From the NCBI RefSeq assembly GCF_027943255.1, contig NC_072895.1:21302001-21366000 (forward strand): DNA of 64,000 bases, given 5' to 3'. The position numbers were made by a program, and so were the translations under genes. The notes under the pieces were generated by a model. That model had not been told where the DNA came from. It was given only the letters and a program-made list of their open reading frames with translations, and searched no databases. Positions 51,936-63,039 of this stretch are shown here, piece by piece (positions within the stretch are counted from its first letter, which is position 1; the number at the start of each line of letters is the position of its first letter). Source of the DNA: Anastrepha obliqua (lineage: Eukaryota > Arthropoda > Insecta > Diptera > Tephritidae).

Positions 51936-53489
51936 AATGCAGTTTTTTCGGTTTTCTTCCGATGACGCCGTGGCGTGGTGTTTGGCAGTTTCCATTGCAT
52001 TCGCTTGCATTTCACTTTTTTTTATTTGTTCAAGCCCATAGCTACTTTCTTCCTTTCGCAGAGATATGACATCTACTTATAGTCTGATTTAAAGCGGGAA
52101 TGTGTTGTCAGTGGAAGAGCAAGTTTTTATTCGAAACGACGCATGTATCATACTTGGAGCACCCTGTACATAAGTCTAAAATAGTTTAAAGCCTATTTCA
52201 ATGCAACTCATTAACTAAAAATCCCTCTAGAAATAAGTGTATAATCCTTTTCTATTACTTGGCAAATTACCAGGTTCTCACTCTAAGTAATTCTCTTTAT
52301 AATATTTCAAAGCAATTCTAATATGTATTCTGTAAGCATATGAAGCATCTGTGCTACCTAAAAGGCGGCATTTATTTGCTTTAGTATTTCATAGCTGCCA
52401 ACAAAGGATTTTCAGTCATTTCTGTTTATTTGCCAGCGTAACATTTGGTATTAATTTAGTTGTTTTGGTTGTTGTTTGACGCAAATGTAGGGGCTAATGG
52501 TTTCGCTGGCGTACTTTATATGCGTCCCAATTTCAATTCCAACATTTTGAGCAGCACGCGAGCCGCACATAAACAATTAACAAAACACGCAGACACATGC
52601 ATGTGACAGGATTTCAGATTTAATAAGAAGTTACGAACGAAGGGGTAGGAGAAATTTCACACTTTTACACGCTCACCCTGAAGCACGAACATAAATATGC
52701 TGCAAATGTGGTAGCCTTAAAAGGGTGAGTGTTTGTGTGTGTATATGCCATGTGGTGCGTTGGAGCTCTGCAACATACATGCATGAATATAAAGGTGTGT
52801 GTGTATGTATATATATGTTTCAGTTAACACCTCAATTTCTATCCCTTACCTATTGCCGTCTTTTAGTCTGTACGAGTAAAACCTCTAAAATCTAGTTTGG
52901 CTTTTTTGTTGCTCATACGCCATGGCCTGTGCGTATGCTGAAATAAATTGCGTTGTGTGTTTGTATACGTAGGCAGGTAATGTATATAAGTTAGTGTGAT
53001 AAAGTGATACGGCTGCCATTTACAACACCTTAACAACGTAATTTGTATTTATTATGCCTGTTTGGAATTTTCAATTTGCTGAGGTTTCCGAAGCCACCGG
53101 CAATTTGCCGCCTGTTTGTTCTCTTTTTTTTTTGGTAATGGAAAGTGCTAAAGTTGGTGTCGTTGCTGTTACTTCGCGCACATGAAATTCACTTTGAAAT
53201 TCTGACATTTACGGACAATTTTTACATTTATGGATTTATACGAGTCTAATAATATCTCACTGTTAAGCTAATTGTGCACCAGGTTTGGGGGCAACACTTT
53301 CACCAAATGCAATTGTGCCAACATTTTGATGAAAAACGTAGTGTATTCTAAAATTAAGGTGACTTTTCACATTTCGCATGCAACATACATTCAAACCTCA
53401 ATTTTTTTTATTTGTTTTGTTTTGCTGAGTTTCAACTAAAGGCTCATATTTTGTTTGCTTTTCACAGATACGAAGGGTAGACGTGTTTT
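51936..53489. other. No gene recognised; AT-rich with microsatellites
   Basis: (TG)n-like repeats near 52730-52820 and several T-runs. The frame starting at 51607 is an artefact of the LINE fragment. Nothing supported as a gene. Confidence 0.5.
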
Positions 53490-53775
53490 ATTTTGATCTT
53501 CGAGTATCTGCTATCGAAGGATTCTCTAACTCTTAGTTGGAGCATAGGGCGTCGATCACGCCTCTTCGCCATCGAAGACGTTTCTATGAAAAGGCTCTAA
53601 GTTCATTCCAAGTCTTATTCTAAAACCTCATTTCAGCCTCCTTAGAGCGGCGCCAAGTGGTTCGTGATTTGCTTAAATTTCGTCTTGTCTGTTGGAAGAG
53701 GCTCCATCTCAGCGCCTACTTGGCGATGTTGTTGTCACTCTTCATCCAAGTGTGGCCAATATATTAACAATGAAG
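53490..53775 (-). mobile_element. RTE-like LINE C-terminal fragment
   Basis: The minus strand reads WMKSDNNIAKXALRWSLFQQ then TRRNLSKSRTTWRRSKEAEM and RLRWRRGVIDALCSN, the RTE-type C-terminus (GHTxRKxxxxI ... WNPQ ... WRR ... VDALC) with one stop. Confidence 0.75.
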
Positions 53776-53850
53776 AAAAGAAATTGATACAGAAATCTGG
53801 AAAATAATATCCATCTACATGAATGTTAGAGCTCAAAACCCGTAGGGGTC

Positions 53851-54050
53851 ACAAAACACCAAAATGATAGAAAAGGTTTTTCTTCTAACAGCGGTCGCCA
53901 CTCGGCAGGCAATAGCAAGCCTCAGCGTAAAATTCTGCAATGAAAGAATTTCTCATAAACAACCATCTACCATTCGGAGGTGGCGAAAAATTATAGGCCC
54001 TTCTATTTGTAGAAAAACATTAATACGTATCACACGAATTCTCCTCTTAC
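53851..54050 (+). repeat. tRNA-SINE core, 5' and 3' truncated
   Basis: Plus-strand copy that starts in the sequence after the B-box and runs through AATAGCAAGCCTC to the AGGCCC and TTTGTAGAAAAAC segments. It is diverged from the reference. Confidence 0.7.
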
Positions 54051-54089
54051 AATTCAGCCTCCAGACAGACAATCTTATCCCAGCCATGG

Positions 54090-54440
54090 TTCTCCCCGGA
54101 CCTTTGCACGTTGGTAACGGCAATTATCGCAAGCGTTGAGACGATGAGCTGTATGAGCTTTACGACGACATAGACATAGGGCAGCGAATAAAGATCCAGC
54201 GGCTACGTTGGCTAGGTCATGTCGTCCGAATGGATACAAACGCTCCGGCTCTGAAAGCATCCGATGCGCTATCAGCCTCGTCTACGCTGCAATGATCTGG
54301 TGGAGAAGGGCTTAGCTTCATTTGGTGTATCCAACTATATGCTGGTTAGCACGAGAAAGAAATGACTGTCGCGCTTTGTTGATCACGGTCTTAATCGTGT
54401 AAACGGTTATCGCGCCAATCAAGAACTTTGAATTTTTTTT
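54090..54440 (+). mobile_element. RTE-like LINE C-terminal fragment
   Basis: The plus strand reads DELYELYDDIDIGQRIKIQR and LRWLGHVVRMDTNAPALKAS, the Trp/His motif after the RT thumb, followed by a broken end. Confidence 0.75.
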
Positions 54441-54499
54441 TATTTTTCTAGATAAAACATCATTTCAGAAAAAATTTTTGGGAAAAAAATTAGTTTTTA

Positions 54500-55590
54500 A
54501 TTAAGTTGTAAATGGCTCTGATTTGTCTACCACCACTTGATGTTTTCATCCAAGGAGAGGCCTTGAAGGCCATATGAAGGCTGAAACACAATGGGAACTG
54601 ATACGGCCCCTGTTCGGCATCGGAAAACAGAAAAGGTATGCACTTCGATCCAACGATTCTCTCCATGGCCCTTGACTCCATGCCATCAAGAGTCGTACTT
54701 GAAAAGAGATACAGTGTGGTGCTGCCAGAGGCTCAGTTGTGGTCAAACTCTGAAAATGAGTCCGACAAACACTGCTCGTGCATTTTCATGGATGGCTCTA
54801 GAACTGAGCACGGTTCTAGCTCTGGTATCTACGTGGAATCAAGCGCGACAAAACTACTTTTCGCTCATAGAATGCACGCATCTATGTTTCAAGCAGGGGG
54901 GGCATGCTGTTCAAGACGCAATAAACTTTGTTGTGCAAAGCAGAAGGAGAAGCAGATCTATATGTGTCTGCAGCGACGGCTAAACTACGCTCATGGCGTT
55001 AGACAGCCCTTAACCACATTAGGGGTAGTCGAGTCCTGTAAATCCAGACTGAACTATGTCGGTAGACATAATAGCCTGATGCTAACATGGGTTTCGCGGG
55101 TAACACGACCTCTGACTCTTTAGCTAGGATGGGCTCTGAGGCCAACTTCTTTAGCCCAGAGACCGTTTTGTTACTCCCTTCTGCAGCCATCAAAGCCACG
55201 GTTAGCAAACGGACTGCTCTAACTCACAAGCGAGCTTGGCATGCTGATAGTGGCTGCAGATGGATAAAACTGATGTTACCTGTCATGTCCGATCGACTGT
55301 CGCAGATCCTCCTGCCATTAAGCAGAAGAAACCTTAAGCAGCTGGTTGAACTGATAAAGGGCCACTTTCTATGGGCGAAACACATGAAAAAGGTTGGCAT
55401 CTCAGACAGTGTACTCTGCCCAGCATGTGAAGAGGATGATGAGACGGCGGACCACTTCCTGTGCATCTGCCCCGCCTTCACTCTAATCAGGTTTGAGGTC
55501 TTTGGCACTGATGTGTTAAGAAGCGACCACCTTGGCTCCTTAGCACTATAAGATCTACTCAGATTTCTTCGGAGATCGGATAGATTTAAA
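54500..55590 (+). mobile_element. RNase H-bearing LINE, 3' half (copy 2)
   Basis: Same family as the copy at 14690-16230, on the plus strand. FDPTILSMALDSMPSRVVL lies near 54640, then IFMDGSRTEHGSSSGIYVES (RNase H start), a frameshifted middle, VTRPLTL and later ATVSKRTALTHKRAWHAD. The C-terminal zinc-knuckle CPACEEDDE-TADHFLCICP is intact here, near 55418-55470. The end is near 55590 in a poly-A run. Confidence 0.85.
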
Positions 55591-55813
55591 AAAAAAAAGT
55601 TGTAAACGACCTAGAAGCTCAGATAAAACTCGCGCTATGCTCGTTCCTCCACTCTACCTAAGCTATTCGATAGTGAAATCAATGAAGGCACCTCGACGGT
55701 ATCACCTTTAAAGTTCAAGGCGAAGATAAGAAAAGGTGTGAAGTAAATTTTCTTCCTATGTGCACACCTATTGCCTCTCCATATGTTTGCTACCTCATTA
55801 CCTTGAAAATTAA

Positions 55814-56618
55814 GGGATTACAAACGTCCAGAATTTTCACAAAATCGATTTTTTTACAGATTATTATTCTTTATAATTTTAGGCGTATTCCTGTGAAAGT
55901 CGATTGTAAAAATTCCCCATAGATAAAAAGTTATGATAGAAAATGTAACTGGCCGACGAGAGTTTGATGCGCACAGATAGCTGTCCTTCGTTTGCGGCAG
56001 CTGGCTGTTACCTTCGAAGCCTTTCAGCCTGTCAGTTCTTTTGTTATTCTAAAGTATGTATAGGGGCATATATAAAGCATTATGAGAGTATGTGTAGGGT
56101 ATGTAGCTAGAATGGGAGATTAGACGTGAGTTAACACAACTTTAAACTGGTTTTTCTCGAAACTACTTTTCCGGTACGGTCTGCATAATAACTCATACAG
56201 TTTTTAATATTTTTGATGCGGTTTTTTTTTAATATTCGAAAGTGTTTTCTCTATAGAATGGATTTTTGATATTTTTATCAAAAAAATTTATAAAAATAAT
56301 TCAAGTGTGACATTTATGCCAAAATTCTGAAATTCAAAAATCCGGCTCGATAGACTACAACTACAACTTTATTTTGCAAGAATTTTTTTTTACTTTTTAC
56401 AGATCCATCAGCATTTAAAGTAGAAATGATGCAGACCGTGGAACAACTTTTTTTCATTGTACTTTGGGTCACGTGATTTTTATATACTAATTTTTGTAAA
56501 GAAAAATTAAAATAATTGTTTTATAAAGTTTAGGTACTAATAAACAATGTATACAAATTTTTTATATTTTTTTCTATTGTTATCCCTTCTTTTGGCGCTG
56601 CTGGGCGTATGTATCCCC
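55814..56618. mobile_element. TTAA-flanked non-autonomous element, 805 bp
   Basis: TTAA at 55810-55813 and 56619-56622. The left end GGGATTACAAACGTCCAG and the right end (inverted) GGGGATACATACGCCCAG match at 14 of 18 positions. The left arm continues AATTTTCACAAAATCGATTT, like the arms at 11717 and 42486. No coding frame. Confidence 0.65.
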
Positions 56619-56622
56619 TTAA

Positions 56623-57735
56623 TATAAAAAAAATTAAATAAATTTAAAAAATATTTAAAAAAAAAATAAAAATAAGTAAATAAATACCTCACAGAAATAA
56701 ATATATGTGCAAGGGTATTTTCAAATGAAAAACTATAAACATCATTTATACGCTTACGCATAGAGTTTGCCAAGTTTTGAAGGGTGGAATCATCTATCTT
56801 ATCCCACTCTTCCCCTAAAGCACCTTTTAGGTCTTTGATTGTCTCAAACTGTCGACCATTTTTATAAATACGGGCCGACAATATTCCCCAGAAATTCTCA
56901 GTTGGGTTTAAATCGGGACTTAGTACTGGCCAATCTAGAACTGAAATTTTTCTTGACGATAGGAAGGCCTTAGTTGGATTGGGGCGTTGTTTGCTGGAAA
57001 ACCCAGTCATCTCCGTATACATATGTTTCCCGCAAACTCATAGAGTTCTGTGTTGGTTCTTGTCGGAATAAAACAAATTGGAGACTTTCCACCATGCCCG
57101 AACGCGGCCCAAATCATCAAAGGCGCTCCACCGCGGCTCCGCTTATGGCGCGTTTGCCGTGGTTGCCTAAGGTCCCGCCAATATTTCCGGCAACCATCTG
57201 CACCATCTAAGTTGAACTTTTTTTCGTCCGAAAATACAACGTTTCGGAATTCGTTAGTCCAAAATTTATATTTTCCGGCAAATGCTAAACGAGCCTTAAT
57301 GTGGCGTGCTAATAGTCTTGGTGCCGGCGCCCGCAAACCATATTTAAATGTTCCATCCTCGACCAAAATTTGAGGTATTTGACTATCAGTGGCCTTAAGA
57401 CTTAAATGGTGTTTGATTTCCTTGCAAGACATTTCTTTTTGAGCAGCCAGACGACGAATTTCTCGTTTGCATCTGCTGCCGATGTTAGTTGGCCTACCGC
57501 TTCGTTTGAGTTGACCATATGTTTCTGGATTTTTAAGAAAGTTGCTGATGGTATTTCTATGCCGATTTACTGTAGCAGCAATTTCATGAATACTTTTGCC
57601 ACTATCGTTTAGCCCTTTAATCAGGCTACCCTCTTCATCGGATAAATGTCTTTTACGTGGCTTTCTACAGATTAACCCATCACTAATTTAATTATTCTTT
57701 GTTCAAAAGAAGTAATCTATTTTACTTACATTTTT
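56623..57735 (-). mobile_element. Tc3-like transposase pseudogene
   Basis: The minus strand is open from CRKPRKRHLSDEEGSLIKGL (about 57685) through RRLAAQKEMSCKEIKHHLS, FWTNEFRNVVFSDEKKFNLD (first Asp), SRGGAPLMIWAAFGHGGKSP, then shifts near the second catalytic site (FPANNAP replaces a QDNAP pattern) and continues LSPDLNPTENFWGILSARIY with the third acidic residue Glu. Tc3 of nematodes has this N-terminal DNA-binding layout. The Met start reads AAG and the second Asp is lost. A GTAAGT/TCTGTAG pair at 57670-57733 could be a short intron relic. Adjacent to a mariner at 57813. Confidence 0.8.
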
Positions 57736-57812
57736 CTTTATGATACCAATGCAAAATTGAGAACTTGCTCTCTACGCTTGCCAAATCAATACTGATCTCT
57801 GATTGTATTGGG

Positions 57813-59092
57813 AGGTTGAATTAGTTTTAAAGGTTTTTTTCGAAGATTTGGGGCTTTATTGTGAAAAAACGGTACAAAATATTTTATTTGAAGTATTGGC
57901 CATCGCTAGCTACAACTTTCGCCCATCTTTCGGGCAATTTCCAGATGCCGTTTCTCCAAAATTCTGGCCGCTGCTTGGCTATCCATGACTCAACCCATAT
58001 TTTGGTAGCCTCGTACGAGGAGAACTGCTGGTCCGCCAAATCGAGACTCATATGCCGGAACAAATGATAATCGGAGGGAGCTATGTCTGGACTATACGGC
58101 GGGTGGGGTAACACTTCCCAGCCAAGCAATCCAAGGTATTTTTTGACAGGTTGAGCAACATGCGGCCGAGCGTTGTCATGTTGCAAAATAACCTTGTCGT
58201 GCCTTTTTACCGTTTCCGGCCGTTTTTCTTTCAATGCCCGGCTTAAACGCATCAATTGCAGTCGGTAATGATCCCCCGTGATTGTTTCGCCCGGTTGAAG
58301 CAGCTCAAAATATACGACGCCGACCTGATCCCACCAAATACAGAGCATGATTTTCTTGCCGTGAATATTCTGCTTGGCCGTCGACGTTGATGCGTGGCCG
58401 GGCAAACGCCATGATTTTTTGCGTTTTGGGTTATCGTAGTGGATCCATTTTTCGTCGCCAGTCACCACCCGATGCAAAAAACCCTTCCGATTTTGTCGCT
58501 CGATCAGCAATTCGCACGTAAAAAATCGCCGTTCGACGTCGCGCAGCTTCAACTCGTACGGGACCCAATGTCCTTGCTTTTGGATCATTCCCATCGCTTT
58601 TAGACGCTTGCAAACGGTTGATTTATCAACGCCCAATGATTCAGCAAGCTCTTCTTGGGTTTGGCACGAGTCCTCGTTTACCAATTCCCCCAATTCCGCG
58701 TCCTCGAACTTTTTGGGCTGGCCAAGACGCTCCTTGTCTTCGGTGTGAAAATCACCACTTTTGAATCGTCGAAACCAGTACTCACATGTTGAAATCGACG
58801 GAGTATGGTCTGGGTAGGCCTCCTGCAGCAATTCACAGGCTTGGGCTGTATTTTTTTTTTTCAAATTGAAGCAGAAAAGCAAAGCTTCCCGCAAATTGCG
58901 TTTCGACGGCACGAAAGTTGACATACTCGGAGCACGAAAACACTGCGTTGTTTATACTTCAACGAAATGACAGATACTGATAAACAAAGCCTAGGGATGA
59001 GGCTTTGTCATGAATATATATTCAGTATTGCCAACGCGATAAAGTGATAAATAGCGCCATCTGTGTGTCACCTTTAAAACTAATTCAACCTT
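57813..59092 (-). mobile_element. Mariner (DD34D), complete copy with TIRs, 1280 bp
   Basis: The ends share AGGTTGAATTAGTTTTAAAGG as an inverted pair (57813-57833 and 59072-59092). Between them lies one uninterrupted transposase frame. The length is the usual mariner size. TA borders are not evident, because the flanking base before the left end is G. Confidence 0.88.
57884..58924 (-). CDS. Mariner transposase, intact 346-codon frame
   Basis: It starts MSTFVPSKRNLREALLFCFN and ends GQYFK with a stop. An N-terminal helix-turn-helix covers about residues 1-55 (CEYWFRRFKSGDFHTEDKE), the second HTH about 85-115 ([15 protein letters not shown]), followed by WVPYEL. Catalytic Asp residues are in [25 protein letters not shown] and YSPDIAPSDYHLF, with 34 residues between the last two. 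The size equals that of well-known mariner transposases (about 345 residues). No stop or frameshift is visible, so this is the youngest-looking element of the window; activity is not shown. It is related to the broken copy at 45250-46145. Confidence 0.92.
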   Translation of the reverse strand: MSTFVPSKRNLREALLFCFNLKKKNTAQACELLQEAYPDHTPSISTCEYWFRRFKSGDFHTEDKERLGQPKKFEDAELGELVNEDSCQTQEELAESLGVDKSTVCKRLKAMGMIQKQGHWVPYELKLRDVERRFFTCELLIERQNRKGFLHRVVTGDEKWIHYDNPKRKKSWRLPGHASTSTAKQNIHGKKIMLCIWWDQVGVVYFELLQPGETITGDHYRLQLMRLSRALKEKRPETVKRHDKVILQHDNARPHVAQPVKKYLGLLGWEVLPHPPYSPDIAPSDYHLFRHMSLDLADQQFSSYEATKIWVESWIAKQRPEFWRNGIWKLPERWAKVVASDGQYFK

Positions 59093-60468
59093 ATTTATTT
59101 CAACTAATTCATACTTATTTCATATGAAAATGAAATCTCGCAACACAAATTTGTTATAACGGTACTAATAATAATGACTAAAGAAGAATTTTGCAAGCGA
59201 ATAGAAAGTTGGACTGCAAATACAACTAATAATGTTGCTAAGGAAAAGGACTAATGTTTTATAAGACTCAATAAAGTTATACTAATCTACTCTGAACCGC
59301 TTTCCTAGCTTGGCTGGATGCACTTTTACACTGCCAGGCCAGGCAGCTAAAGGAAAACCTCATATTTAGTAAGCAACAAACATTTTTTTTTTCTTAAATA
59401 TGGTGCAAATATACTGAAAATTATTGACTTTTGCCTATTTCATTTTGCTTTTCAAAAGAAACTTTCATTTTGAATTATCTTTATTAGTGAAAATATCGTT
59501 CAATTAATTGTTTTTGTTTCTATGTAGCGCTGAGAAATATTAAACGCAAAAGCTATGTATATACAACTCATATTCTTTAGAGGTGAAAGGGTAAAATATC
59601 GAAGACCAAACGAAAGGTGTGGTGGAACATAATTTCTAGCACGCACGCAATCGAGAAAAGGTCACGCCCCATTTGTATTTGACTTTCAAATTCTTTCTTT
59701 CTTTCTTTAGTTATGACGGAAATTTTTCATTGGCAAAGACGTAATTCAAAGGAAAATACAAAATTAAAAAACAGCATTTAAGCGCTTAGCAACATACGAA
59801 TTAACTTACCTTAGCACGTCTATGAAGTTAAGCGTTGTAATTTCGAGCCACTCAACCTAGTTTACATTGCCAATGACCCTGTCACACTATTGTGCCAATG
59901 CTTTGAAGCAAAACTACGCAGTGCACCACAACTCACGGAGGGAAAGTCTCGGCAACGTCTGTACAAGTCGCTAGTCACAATGCGCTGCAATTAAATATGC
60001 GTGTCACGTGCAAGTCCTTGCCAAGGTGGCGCATAATAGAGGCGGACGGTCGGTAAGCTTCAAAGGATATTCAAACTATTTATCAGAATTGGCGCAACTA
60101 TAGGGCTGGAGTTATGCAAGACATGCGTGCTACCGAACTATAAGAATAACTAAATGTTTTTGGATATAAAGATAACATATTATATATATAAAATACTATT
60201 AAAAAAATTAGAACAAGATTCGTGCCGACAAGTTTGTAATCTAATGTGAGTCGCCCATTCATTGCATTTATTGATTACTTTGGTTTACAAATAATCAAAA
60301 AAATTTGGGCACAAACTACTTCATATGTAAACTCGGTCGCTGAGTCCGAAAAAATACTTAATTTTTTTTCTGCCATGTCGTTTACGAGATATTCGGTTCT
60401 TGACTAAAGAAAAATGGGGAGTTCAAAATAGTTTTTAATATCTTGAAATGGCGTTAACCGAGCATGTA
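59093..60468. other. No gene recognised
   Basis: Mixed AT-rich sequence with a (TTTC)n run near 59690-59710. No frame, repeat or inverted structure found. Confidence 0.5.
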
Positions 60469-60747
60469 TTGCAATTCAGAGAGAACATAAGTTCGAATCT
60501 CGATGAAACACCAAAAGGAAGAAACAAGTTTTTTGTAATAGCGGTCACCGTTCGGCAGTGGTAAACCTCCGAGTTTATTTCTGCCATGAAAAAGTTCCTC
60601 ATAAAAAACATCTGCCGTTCGGAGTCGACTTGAAACTGTAGGTCTCTCCATTTGTGGAACGACATCAAGACGCACACCAGAAATAGGAAGAGGAGCTCCG
60701 TCAAACACCCAGAAAGGGTGTATGCGCCAATTATAAATATATATAAA
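60469..60747 (+). repeat. tRNA-derived SINE, 5' part of head missing
   Basis: Plus-strand copy that starts in the head (AATTCAGAGAGAACATAAG), keeps the B-box variant AGTTCGAATCTCG, the core with CATTTGTGGAACGACATCA and the (AT)n tail at about 60730-60748. Confidence 0.85.
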
Positions 60748-60889
60748 TTAAATTAAATATATTTTGTTCTTTCACTTCACACTTTCACGATATCTACAAA
60801 GTTTCAGAAAAAATAGAATTTTTCTAGAATAGAAGTTTTCGATTTATAAAATAAGAAATATATACAATAATAAATCGATTAAAGAATTA

Positions 60890-61391
60890 CACTGTGCGAC
60901 AGTGATTTTATACTTTTATGGAGACCTAGTACAACTTGTAGGTATAGTAAAACTAAGAAAAATGGTGTAGGAGAAATTTCCAATACACCCCCAAAATCTC
61001 GTTTTATGGCCATAAAACCGTTTTTCAGTAGGTTGATGTGAAGAATCACTCCTAACTTCGCCAATTTCCATCCGATTTCGAATTTGTTTTTTTTAGTTCG
61101 AAAGAACAAAAACAAGCCTTTTTGACAGTGTGTTGACAATTTTTCTGAAATGACAACTGACGAGACTGTAGACGGAAATATTTGGAATTTTTTTATTTTT
61201 TCTCTATTTTTTCAACTTTGACATAATTTTTAAGATATTATCCGATATTAAGGATTTTTTTTAGTACACTACTGTTATAATAAATTTAATTTTGCGTCGA
61301 ATGAGCTATATTTGACTGTAATTGAATTAAAATTAATAGAGTTGTGTGAGTTTTAAGATTTTTTTTTTTTTACTAATTTGGTACGTAGGTA
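60890..61391 (+). repeat. Left terminal inverted-repeat arm (about 502 bp)
   Basis: Pairs with 62331-62842 from CACTGTG at the outer end to ACTAATTTGGTA and GTAGG at the inner end. It contains a block CTCGTTTTATGGCCATAAAA and its inner half is poly-T rich. Differences are mostly single substitutions and changed poly-T lengths. Confidence 0.9.
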
Positions 61392-61650
61392 CAACTTACG
61401 CTAAATGGGAATAAGGACGTGTTTTGATGCGTTATTATAGATACATAATATTTATTGGAGTATATATGTACTGTACTGCATACATCAGAACTGGTTAAAA
61501 CTTACGAAAATATCTGACATATTATCACACATTTTTTTTTTCAATAGAAATATGAAAAAGCTCCCAAGTGTACCAAAGTTCACACTGTACATTGATTAAC
61601 AAAAGAAGTTTGTTATTATAATTTAACCTTATTAAAACGTCAAAGTTTTA

Positions 61651-62290
61651 TTGTTTGTTTCATTGAAATTCAAGAGATATAAATCAAAACGTTGCCAGAA
61701 AAGTCGAATTTCTCAATATTCTCCGATGATGTGGCATCATCAGCCTTATCATAAACCAGATGATTGTTATTTTTATAAAACGGACATAAACGGTCATCAT
61801 TATAAAGCTCGAAAGCACATAAAGTATGCTGATGTTAGTTAAGAACTCCGTAGTCTTGGACGATATGATTGACTCAACTGCAGGTCATGAACTGAAGGAA
61901 GTTCAACTCATTGCTGATAAACCTGATGATGAAGAGTACTTTCCGGCTGGTTCTAAGTCTTCAGAACGACACATTGTATCAAATTCAGATTTTCAGGATC
62001 TTTCTCGTGATTTACTTCTATCGGAAAGACAATCTGAAACGCTCGCTTCTCGATTTAAACAATGGAATTTAGTTGATGACGACTTCAGATGAATGATGAT
62101 GATCGAATTTCTCACAGAAAAGTATTCAAAACTGATGAAGAGAATGACAAATGTACCGTACCATACTAAACTCCAAAGGGCCGTTTCCAATGCATTTTTA
62201 AGTTTGGAACCAGTTCCGTTGTGTACTGCACCGTACCGCACCATACCATACCGTACAGTGTCTCACTGCACAATACTCCAATAAATATTA
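61651..62290 (+). pseudogene. Family-X gene relic, copy 2 (N-terminal half)
   Basis: The frames match the same family as 8390-10166. Segments: WHHQPYHKPDDCYFYKTDIN, HHYKARKHIKYADVS (N-terminal block with a Cys), then after a frameshift IADKPDDEEYFPAGSKSSE and DLSRDLLLSERQSETLASRF, KQWNLVDDDF and a stop near 62090. The catalytic-like C-terminal half is absent. It sits between the two long inverted arms. Confidence 0.7.
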
Positions 62291-62330
62291 TGTGTTTATA
62301 ATGACACTTGTTATCATTTTCATGCTTCGA

Positions 62331-62842
62331 TGCCTACATACCAAATTAGTAAAAAAAAATAAAATCTTAAAACTCACACAACTCTATTAATTTTAATTCA
62401 ATTACAGTCAAATATAGCTCATTCGACGCAAAATTAAATTTACTATAACAGTAGTGTACTAAAAAAAATCCTTAATATCGGATAATATCGTAAAAATTAT
62501 GTCAAAGTTGAAAAAATAGAGAAAAAATAAAAAAATTCCAAATACTTCCGTCTACAGTCTCGTCAGTTGTCATTTCAGAAAAATTGTCAACACACTATCA
62601 AAAAGGCTTGTTTTTGTTCTTTCGAACTAAAAAAACAAATTCGAAATCGGATGGAAATTGGCGAAGTTAGGAGTGATTCTTCACATCATTCTACCGAAAA
62701 ACGGTTTTATGGCCATAAAACGAGATTTTGGGGGTGTATTGGACATTTCTCTTATACCATTGTGTTTAGTTTTTCTATAGCCACAAGTTGTGCTACGTCT
62801 CCATAAAAGTATATTTAATTTTTTTTTTTTTGTCACACAGTG
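62331..62842 (-). repeat. Right terminal inverted-repeat arm (about 512 bp)
   Basis: Mirror of the left arm. Between ACCAAATTAGT and CACAGTG it differs by small runs and single bases. The outer end has a longer T-run. Confidence 0.9.
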
Positions 62843-63039
62843 TTATTTAGAAAGAATTCAAGATATAAATGAAAACAAAAAATTTGCAGTAAATATAAAA
62901 TTTACCGTCATGAGAATAAAAATATTTACTTTTTGACGATACTAAAGTAAAGTTTAACAAATGGCCAACACATATCGATTTTTATGATATTATTAGTTGG
63001 TTTTTTCTTGTAACAAATTACTTCCTATTCTTCTGACTG

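Larger units (their letters stand above)
60890..62842 (+). mobile_element. Long-TIR (about 0.5 kb), CACTG-ended DNA element, 1953 bp
   Basis: Two arms, 60890-61391 and 62331-62842, are nearly identical in inverse orientation over about 500 bp. Both ends start with CACTGTG, then YGACA. TTA stands on both outer sides (60887-60889 and 62843-62845), a possible 3-bp duplication. CACT-type ends and a 3-bp duplication are hallmarks of CACTA/EnSpm-type transposons. The interior holds the N-terminal half of a family-X gene and an AATAAA at 62279-62284. The element is therefore probably a deletion derivative of a larger one. Confidence 0.82.

Noticed and set aside
60881..62860. AAAGAATT (8 bp) near both borders of the long-TIR element as target duplication
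   Set aside because: The right copy lies several bases beyond the arm end, so the ends would be uneven; the 3-bp TTA directly at both arm ends fits better.
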